18,353 nt of DNA from Bdellovibrionales bacterium (GTDB lineage Bacteria; Bdellovibrionota; UBA1018; CAIMNF01): positions 1 to 18,353 of the forward strand of contig CANGWP010000031.1 of assembly GCA_947457605.1 (NCBI GenBank), given 5' to 3'. Shown here in pieces: positions 13,776-18,353 of the stretch. How positions within the stretch are numbered: position 1 is the first letter of the stretch; every line of letters starts with the position of its first letter. Under the pieces are notes generated by a model. The model was given only the letters and a program-made list of their open reading frames with translations, ran no database searches and was not told where the DNA came from. The translations under genes and the position numbers were made by a program.

Positions 13776-14832
13776 TGCTCTGTATGACCTCCACCCTTTC
13801 CGAATTTCGGTTGTAGGTGATCGTATCGCCGGTGACTGTATCACGATCCTGGTAGAGCTGGGGAAATTCCGAAAGTTTGATTTCGTTGTCCTGAACCCGG
13901 TAAACCCCTTTTCCCCCGGTTCCCTGGGTTTTTGAGTCGGTTTGGCCAAGGTTCTCAAAGAAGACGTCTTGCAGCGCAATGATTTCCTCGACCTGCCGCC
14001 CCGATTGAAGGTGCACTTCCATCCGTCTGGACTTGAGAAACATCCCGGGATCTGTGGCCACTACGAACTGGCGCTCGATGATCCGGTTCTCGTCCATCGT
14101 GAATTCGAGCAGATCCTTGGCCTGAACCACATTGCAGCGATCCGATAAGACTTCCACCGATTTGGGTCCACTGATTCGGACTTTGACCTTGCTCAAAAGA
14201 CGGATGTTCTTGTCCTCCTCCGAGTACTCAAGGCCCATGGAGTCGAAGAGAACAGGGGAGTAAAGATTGGTCTTTTGACCGTGAACCGCTTCTGTGGTGG
14301 GAATCGAAAGGTGCATGAATGGCTTCATGTCGAGGATTGCGAGTTCCGACTCGACCAAAGCCCCCCCCTTGAACCGGCTCTTTACCGCACCCATGAAAGT
14401 GACCTGGGATTTGACAAGGTCATAGAGTGCCTCTTTGGAGGTGATTTCCGTGCCATCCTCCAAAAAAGCGCTCGAGTCCCGGATGTGGGCAATCTGGTTC
14501 TCCTGATAGAGGTTGGTTTTTCGCGCAAGGAGCTTGAATTTCGGTTTTCCGCCTTCGGTGGAATACAAGACCCCGTCCCGAGCCGAATAGGAGGGGGCGA
14601 CGTTTCGAAGAAAAGGAACCGATGCGGGAGTTTCCGGGTCGTTCCGAAGGAAGGAGAGCAGGTCTTTGGGGTGGATCACCCGCATTCCTGTAAAGTCATC
14701 TTCGAGGGAAGAGGGTGAAAGCAGCAGGAGATGGGCCACAAAGAAAAAAAAGAGCCCGATCAACAAAAAGGATTGGTACGGCGAGTTTTTGGACCACTTT
14801 ACAGAGCGTGACACCGGAGAACAGTATTGCAT
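13738..14832 (-). CDS. LptC-LptA-like fusion, LPS export bridge component
   Basis: 364 residues from ATG 14832. One membrane helix (about 20-38, SFLLIGLFFFFVAHLLLL) anchors it. A periplasmic LptC-like part follows (about 80-215: ARKTNLYQENQIAHIRDSSA, then GTEITSKEALYDLVKSQVTF), then an OstA/LptA-like part (about 225-355) with the repeating beta pattern EVLSDRCNVVQAKDLLEF, RMEVHLQSGRQVEEI and VTGDTITYNRNSERVEVI. LptC is normally about 190 residues and LptA is separate, so 364 residues suggest both are joined. The role is to pass LPS from LptB2FG into the periplasmic bridge. The frame runs on upstream to 15066 but is antisense to rpsU there, so the later start is used. It is followed directly by lptB. 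Confidence 0.8.
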   Translation of the reverse strand: MQYCSPVSRSVKWSKNSPYQSFLLIGLFFFFVAHLLLLSPSSLEDDFTGMRVIHPKDLLSFLRNDPETPASVPFLRNVAPSYSARDGVLYSTEGGKPKFKLLARKTNLYQENQIAHIRDSSAFLEDGTEITSKEALYDLVKSQVTFMGAVKSRFKGGALVESELAILDMKPFMHLSIPTTEAVHGQKTNLYSPVLFDSMGLEYSEEDKNIRLLSKVKVRISGPKSVEVLSDRCNVVQAKDLLEFTMDENRIIERQFVVATDPGMFLKSRRMEVHLQSGRQVEEIIALQDVFFENLGQTDSKTQGTGGKGVYRVQDNEIKLSEFPQLYQDRDTVTGDTITYNRNSERVEVIQSNAIYNTNPPPNR

Positions 14833-14855
14833 CTTTTGGGGCGGTCGTGTATCCC
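14827..14855 (+). promoter_or_regulatory. Sigma-70-type promoter of rpsU
   Basis: TTGCAT (14827-14832), a 17-bp spacer and TATCCC (14850-14855), giving a leader of about 32 nt that carries the ribosome binding site. The -35 overlaps the start codon of the divergent LptC/LptA-like gene. On the minus strand TTGGGA-16-GATACA could serve that gene, so the 61-bp gap may hold two face-to-face promoters. Confidence 0.5.
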
Positions 14856-14893
14856 TAAAGCTCTTTAAATCCCAATGGAAAGGGGGTGAAATC

Positions 14894-15109
14894 ATGCCAG
14901 GAATCGTAATTCGTGAAGGGGACTCTTTTGAGGCTGCCCTGAAACGTTTCAAAAAGCAGGTCGAGAAGGCCGGCGTTCTTGCCGAAGTTCGCAAGCGTGA
15001 GGCATTTGAAAAGCCCTCTGTAAAGCGGAAGAAGAAGGACATCGCAGCTCGCAAAAACCGTTTCAAGCGCGGGTATAGCAGCCGTCCCTCGAAAAAATCC
15101 TCCTACTGA
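14894..15109 (+). CDS. rpsU: 30S ribosomal protein S21
   Basis: 71 residues, the usual length. Starts MPGIVIREGDSFEAALKRFKK, continues with the basic helix KRKKKDIAARKNRFKR and a Ser/Lys tail. S21 sits near the 3' end of 16S rRNA and takes part in start-site recognition. AGGGGG at 14881-14886 lies 7 nt before the ATG and is among the strongest ribosome binding sites in the window. It is the first gene of the macromolecular synthesis operon. A strong terminator 28 bp after the stop lets S21 be made in excess over the downstream genes. Confidence 0.97.
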   Translation: MPGIVIREGDSFEAALKRFKKQVEKAGVLAEVRKREAFEKPSVKRKKKDIAARKNRFKRGYSSRPSKKSSY

Positions 15110-15137
15110 TCGGTAGGATGGCGCAAAATAATTTCAA

Positions 15138-15172
15138 AAGCGGTTCTCCGGTTCGGAGAGCCGCTTTTTTTT
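15138..15172 (+). terminator. Strong intrinsic terminator between rpsU and yqeY
   Basis: A 13-bp stem (AAGCGGTTCTCCG/CGGAGAGCCGCTT, one T-G pair) with loop GTT is followed by eight T (15165-15172). In E. coli the rpsU-dnaG gap holds a terminator that keeps DnaG low; this is the same arrangement. Confidence 0.93.
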
Positions 15173-15202
15173 GGCTTTTTTACCCTAAAAAATCACCGAA
15201 TC

Positions 15203-15211
15203 TGGTAGTGT
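15203..15211 (+). promoter_or_regulatory. Extended -10 promoter candidate for yqeY-dnaG-rpoD
   Basis: TGG-TAGTGT, an extended -10 (TG at 15203-15204, hexamer 15206-15211), lies 9 nt before the yqeY ATG. No good -35 is seen. It would allow the downstream genes to be read independently of the terminator after rpsU. Confidence 0.38.
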
Positions 15212-15220
15212 CCGAGCACT

Positions 15221-15670
15221 ATGCCAAGCATAAAAGAGATCAATCAGGAAGCCATGAAAACCGCTATGAAGTCCGGGGACAAGGCCACCCTTCAGTTTTC
15301 CAGAAATCTTCACGCCGCAATCCGAAAACGCGAAATCGATGACCGAAAAGATCTCGACGAAGGCGAAATCCTGAAGCTGATCTCAACCCTGCTCAAGCAG
15401 CGCGAGGAGTCGATCACCCAGTTCCGCACCGGAGGGCGCGAGGATTTGGCAGCCGCAGAGGAGGCGGAAGCGAATTACCTTCGAAAGTTCATGCCGGCCC
15501 AGCTCACCGCCGATGAATTAAAACCCCTTGTGGCAGCGGCCGTGACCGAGTCCGGGGCAAAAGATGCGAAGGATCTCGGAAAAGTGATGAAGGTTTTGCT
15601 GCCAAAGGTGCAGGGCAAGGCTGACGGAAAACTTGTCAATCAACTCGTACGCGAAGCATTGGGTGGATAA
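15221..15670 (+). CDS. yqeY: GatB/YqeY-domain protein
   Basis: 149 residues, standard size for the family. N-terminal helices (IKEINQEAMKTAMKSGDKATLQFSRNLHAAIRKREI) and the C-terminal half (LRKFMPAQLTADELK ... AAAVTESGAKDAKDLGKVMKVLLPKVQGKADGKLVNQLV) match the GatB tail-like domain. The domain is shared with the GatB subunit of the tRNA amidotransferase and may bind tRNA; its cellular role is unsettled. It commonly lies between rpsU and dnaG in Gram-negatives, as here. The ATG at 15221 is chosen by length; there is no Shine-Dalgarno sequence and a -10-like element sits 9 nt upstream. DnaG begins 6 nt after its stop. Confidence 0.93.
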   Translation: MPSIKEINQEAMKTAMKSGDKATLQFSRNLHAAIRKREIDDRKDLDEGEILKLISTLLKQREESITQFRTGGREDLAAAEEAEANYLRKFMPAQLTADELKPLVAAAVTESGAKDAKDLGKVMKVLLPKVQGKADGKLVNQLVREALGG

Positions 15671-15676
15671 ATCCAG

Positions 15677-17596
15677 TTGAAGTCAAAAGGGCGTTTCAAT
15701 TCTGAGTGGATCTCCTCTCTGAAGAGCGCGATCTCGCTGGTCGAGATCGTGGGAGAGAATGTCGAACTCAGAAAAACAGGGAATCGCTTCATGGGCAGGT
15801 GTCCGTTTCACGGAGACCGCTCTCCGTCGTTTTCGGTGAACCCGGAATTCTATTACTGTTTCGGGTGCAAAGAGACTGGAGATGCCATCTCGTTTCAAAT
15901 GAAGCTTCACGGTCTCAGTTTTGAGGAAGCGTGCGAGGATTTGGCTGAAAAGGCAAAGATTCCTCTTCCGGAAGGGGCCTCGCTCACCAGTGAGGAGGAG
16001 CGTGCGCTTTATCTGAAACGCCAAAGGGTGCAAAAAGCTGCTCGACTCAATTACTTCGCCTCGCTGAACTTCTATCATCAGAACCTCGTTCGAGGATCGG
16101 GCTCTCCGATGTTTGAAGAGGCGCGCGAGTATTTGAAAAAACGGGGCATCACCACTGCCACCATTGAAAAGTTCCAGGTGGGGGTCGCAGGACCGGGTTA
16201 TGAGGGGCTCACCCGCTTTTTGATGGATGCGAAAGCGCCGCTGGATCTGGCTCGTGATTTCGGATTGATCCGGGCGTCTCAAAAACAGGCCGGGGATTAT
16301 GATTTTTTCCGTGAGCGATTGCTGTTTCCTCTCATTGATCTCCGGGGCCGGGTTACGGGCTTCGGGGGCCGGATCATGCCCTCCGCGGATGCGCGTTCGC
16401 AGGAAGTGAAGCTTCCCAAATACCTGAACTCGGCGGAGAGCGAGCTCTTTCAGAAGTCGAAATTTCTCTATGGATTGTATCAGGCGAAACTGGCCATCCG
16501 CGAGACCGAGCTTGCGATCGTTGTGGAGGGCTATTTTGATGTGATTTCCCTTCACCAAGCCGGGATCGAAAATGCGGTAGCCCCATGCGGCACCTCTCTC
16601 ACCGAGGATCATCTGAAAACCCTGGGCCGCCTTGCAAAGAGGATCATCGTTTTCTTCGATCAGGATGAGGCCGGAATCACTGCGACCCAGAAGTCCATGG
16701 AATTGGCCTTGAAGGGTGGAATGCTGCTGTACGGGATCCGCTTTGAGAGCAAGCTTGATCCCGATGAGTTTCTTCTCGAGGATCCGAAGGGAAACCTTGA
16801 AAAATTGAAGACCTGGATCGAGGGTGCGCGCCCGCTGCTGGATACCTCGATTGAGAGGATTTTTGCAGAGAGCGAGACTGATCTCGAGGCGCGCTCTCAG
16901 GCGATCAAAACCGCAGTGGGCTGGCTTAAGTCCTTCAATGATCCTGTGGGTCGCTCCGTTCGGGTTTCTCAGCTCATCGAACGGTGGAAGGTCCCCCGCG
17001 AGGCGCTTGGGGCCTTGGCTCCCGATTCAGCTTCCGGTCGCCCCATGAACCAACCGCCGCGGAATGTGCGGCCGGCTCAGGTTCCGTCCCAAGGGAACGG
17101 TCGAAGACGTGGCCCGATGCCTCCCTCCGACCGGCATCTGCTTCAGTTTTTCGTGAAATTTGGAAATTACGGAAAGCTCTTCCTGCTTGCGCGTCAGGAG
17201 ATGCATGAAAAAAATACACTCTCTGACTTATTTGATGACACCGAAGTGCGGCAATGGGTGAAGACGCTCTCTGAAGATCCAACTGGAATTCAGAGGCTTG
17301 CGCATGCGCCCGAGAGCGTGATCCCTGGCGAAGTTTCTCAGGAATTACGGTCTGTTATTATGGAAGGCCTCCTTCAAGAAGCGGTCCCCGGCGAGGAGCA
17401 GGTCTTAAATGGACTCCTAAAGCGCGCAGTGTTTAAAGCCTGGGTACGATTTTCGCATGAGTTGAAGGCAGAAATGGTCGCGGCCGATTCGCGCCAAGAT
17501 ATCGAAAAATTTAAGGAATTGTCCGAACAATTCCTTGACCTGCAAAGAAAATTAAAGGAATTTGAAGACTCTTATGTCTCAGGAAAAACCGACTAG
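15677..17596 (+). CDS. dnaG: DNA primase DnaG
   Basis: 639 residues. The N-terminal zinc domain has ligands Cys42, His45, Cys61 and Cys64 (CPFHGDRSPSF ... YYCFGC). The polymerase domain includes the basic motif RERLLFPLIDLRGRVTGFGG (212-231) and the Toprim core: IVVEGYFD (Glu284) and VFFDQDEAG (Asp328/Asp330), which bind metal. The C-terminal third, after a Pro/Arg-rich linker (about 450-480), should be the DnaB-binding domain. The protein makes the RNA primers for replication. The only start near the conserved N-terminus is TTG 15677, with GGTGGA in the end of yqeY. A TTG start favours low expression. Its end overlaps rpoD by 23 nt. Confidence 0.97.
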   Translation: MKSKGRFNSEWISSLKSAISLVEIVGENVELRKTGNRFMGRCPFHGDRSPSFSVNPEFYYCFGCKETGDAISFQMKLHGLSFEEACEDLAEKAKIPLPEGASLTSEEERALYLKRQRVQKAARLNYFASLNFYHQNLVRGSGSPMFEEAREYLKKRGITTATIEKFQVGVAGPGYEGLTRFLMDAKAPLDLARDFGLIRASQKQAGDYDFFRERLLFPLIDLRGRVTGFGGRIMPSADARSQEVKLPKYLNSAESELFQKSKFLYGLYQAKLAIRETELAIVVEGYFDVISLHQAGIENAVAPCGTSLTEDHLKTLGRLAKRIIVFFDQDEAGITATQKSMELALKGGMLLYGIRFESKLDPDEFLLEDPKGNLEKLKTWIEGARPLLDTSIERIFAESETDLEARSQAIKTAVGWLKSFNDPVGRSVRVSQLIERWKVPREALGALAPDSASGRPMNQPPRNVRPAQVPSQGNGRRRGPMPPSDRHLLQFFVKFGNYGKLFLLARQEMHEKNTLSDLFDDTEVRQWVKTLSEDPTGIQRLAHAPESVIPGEVSQELRSVIMEGLLQEAVPGEEQVLNGLLKRAVFKAWVRFSHELKAEMVAADSRQDIEKFKELSEQFLDLQRKLKEFEDSYVSGKTD

Positions 17597-18353
17597 CACT
17601 CCAAGCAAGATCAATCGCAATCATAAAGATATCAAAAAGCTTCTCGACCTTGGTGTTCAGAGAGGGTTTTTGTCCTACGTGGAAGTTCACGAACTTCTGC
17701 CAACCGAGATGGTATCTTCCGAGGAAGTGGACGAGGTGATGCTGCTTCTCGCCGAAAACGAGATTGAAATCACCGATGGACGTCGCAGGCCTGAGGATGG
17801 CGAGGAGAAGGAAGAAGATTCACTGCTCGAGGATCTCGCGCAAGAGCCGCAAGCCGAAGAAGAACTCCAGTCCGATGAGTCCGGCGATCTGGTTTCGACT
17901 GCCGAATATGCAAAGGGCACCGACCCTGTAAAACTTTATCTGAAAAAAATGGGCTCCGTATCGCTTCTGACCCGCGAGGGAGAAGTCGAGATTGCAAAGC
18001 GGATCGAAGAGGGCGAACTTGAGATTCTTCGCGCGCTTCTTGCGTCCCGTCTCGGAACCATGGCGATTGTGGAACTCGGCGAGCGTCTTGAAACTGCCAA
18101 GACCAAGGTAAAAGACGTCATTCGCGGGGTTGAGGACGAGGTTTCTCCGGAAGACGAGAAGGAATATCTCGACAAGGTCATCCGTGCCGTATCCAAGGTG
18201 AAATCTCTTCTCGCATTCCAGGAAAAAATGGATTCGAAGCTGGTAGGTCCTGAGGCGCGCAAGACGCCTGCGAAAGAAAAGGAAGCAATCCGCAACGACA
18301 TCAAAAAGCGCGAGCGTCAGGTTGAGTCCGCGTTTGAGAGCATTGCCTTCAAC
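17574..18353 (+). CDS. rpoD: Primary sigma factor sigma-70 (partial, N-terminal part)
   Basis: 260 codons are open to the window edge with no stop. Residues about 18-65 (DIKKLLDLGVQRGFLSYVEVHELLP ... VDEVMLLLAENEIEI) are sigma region 1.1, which blocks DNA binding by free sigma. A Glu/Asp-rich linker (70-105) leads to region 1.2 (DPVKLYLKKMGSVSLLTREGEVEIAKRIEEGE), which contacts the discriminator. The remainder is the start of the non-conserved region before region 2, which lies outside. The ATG is inside the last codons of dnaG (23-nt overlap), consistent with coupling in the rpsU-yqeY-dnaG-rpoD operon. Region 1.1 marks it as a primary sigma factor rather than an alternative one. Confidence 0.96.
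   Translation, partial: MSQEKPTSTPSKINRNHKDIKKLLDLGVQRGFLSYVEVHELLPTEMVSSEEVDEVMLLLAENEIEITDGRRRPEDGEEKEEDSLLEDLAQEPQAEEELQSDESGDLVSTAEYAKGTDPVKLYLKKMGSVSLLTREGEVEIAKRIEEGELEILRALLASRLGTMAIVELGERLETAKTKVKDVIRGVEDEVSPEDEKEYLDKVIRAVSKVKSLLAFQEKMDSKLVGPEARKTPAKEKEAIRNDIKKRERQVESAFESIAFN

Noticed and set aside
13776..13979. Upstream extension of the LptB frame by 68 codons
   Set aside because: It lies within the coding part of the LptC/LptA-like gene in another frame and has no counterpart in LptB, which normally starts near the first beta-strand.
14833..15066. Upstream extension of the LptC/LptA-like frame by 78 codons
   Set aside because: It is antisense to rpsU and adds Arg/Ser/Phe-rich sequence before the obvious membrane anchor; ATG 14832 fits the topology.
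15683..16612. 309-residue minus-strand open frame inside dnaG
   Set aside because: Antisense to the conserved zinc and Toprim motifs of DnaG; no start signal and no recognisable domain.

Overview
The window looks like chromosomal DNA from a Gram-negative bacterium. It encodes LPS export proteins (LptC/LptA-like, LptB), sigma-54, sigma-70, DnaG and S21. Many secreted, cysteine-containing proteins, a PEGA/TPR lipoprotein and extra flagellar-stator-type genes suggest a deltaproteobacterial relative, possibly Bdellovibrionota. That placement is inference from gene content, not from a marker search.

Region 1 (1-4216, minus strand) is a tightly packed operon. In transcription order it holds a PEGA-TPR lipoprotein, a MotA-like and a MotB-like stator subunit, a 592-residue membrane-anchored protein whose periplasmic part recalls FliF and whose cytoplasmic part recalls FliG, and the start of an exported, probably beta-barrel protein cut by the window edge. 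Genes are separated by 9 nt or overlap by 4, 4 and 26 nt, and no canonical flagellar gene is visible. A proton-driven motor spanning the envelope, with the rotor parts condensed into one polypeptide, is the most interesting reading of this window.

Region 2 (4352-6714) holds an EamA/DMT permease overlapping an RDD-family membrane protein (plus strand), a 69-residue convergent small protein and a FecR-like exported protein. The RDD gene carries a 9-G homopolymer beside a long tail that reads antisense through the small gene.

Region 3 (6721-7281) holds tRNA-Pro(UGG) with a good promoter. It is followed by about 440 nt without a protein gene, containing a 200-bp imperfect palindrome that includes an inverted copy of the tRNA 3' end, then a structured element with further tRNA-derived fragments.

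Region 4 (7282-11284) encodes four exported proteins: a CAP/SCP-domain protein (plus), a 653-residue protein with 16 mature cysteines, a stand-alone DUF3347 protein and a 320-residue protein with an internal duplication (all minus).

Region 5 (11440-14832, minus) is the LPS export/sigma-54 cluster: an LptC-LptA-like fusion, LptB and RpoN. Region 6 (14827 to the end, plus) is the macromolecular synthesis operon rpsU - yqeY - dnaG - rpoD, with a strong intrinsic terminator after rpsU; rpoD runs off the window.

Several genes (FecR-like, CAP, DUF3347, yqeY, rpoN, the 69-residue protein) have no Shine-Dalgarno sequence and a sigma-70-like -10 hexamer only 6-11 nt before the start codon, suggesting recurrent leaderless or near-leaderless transcripts.
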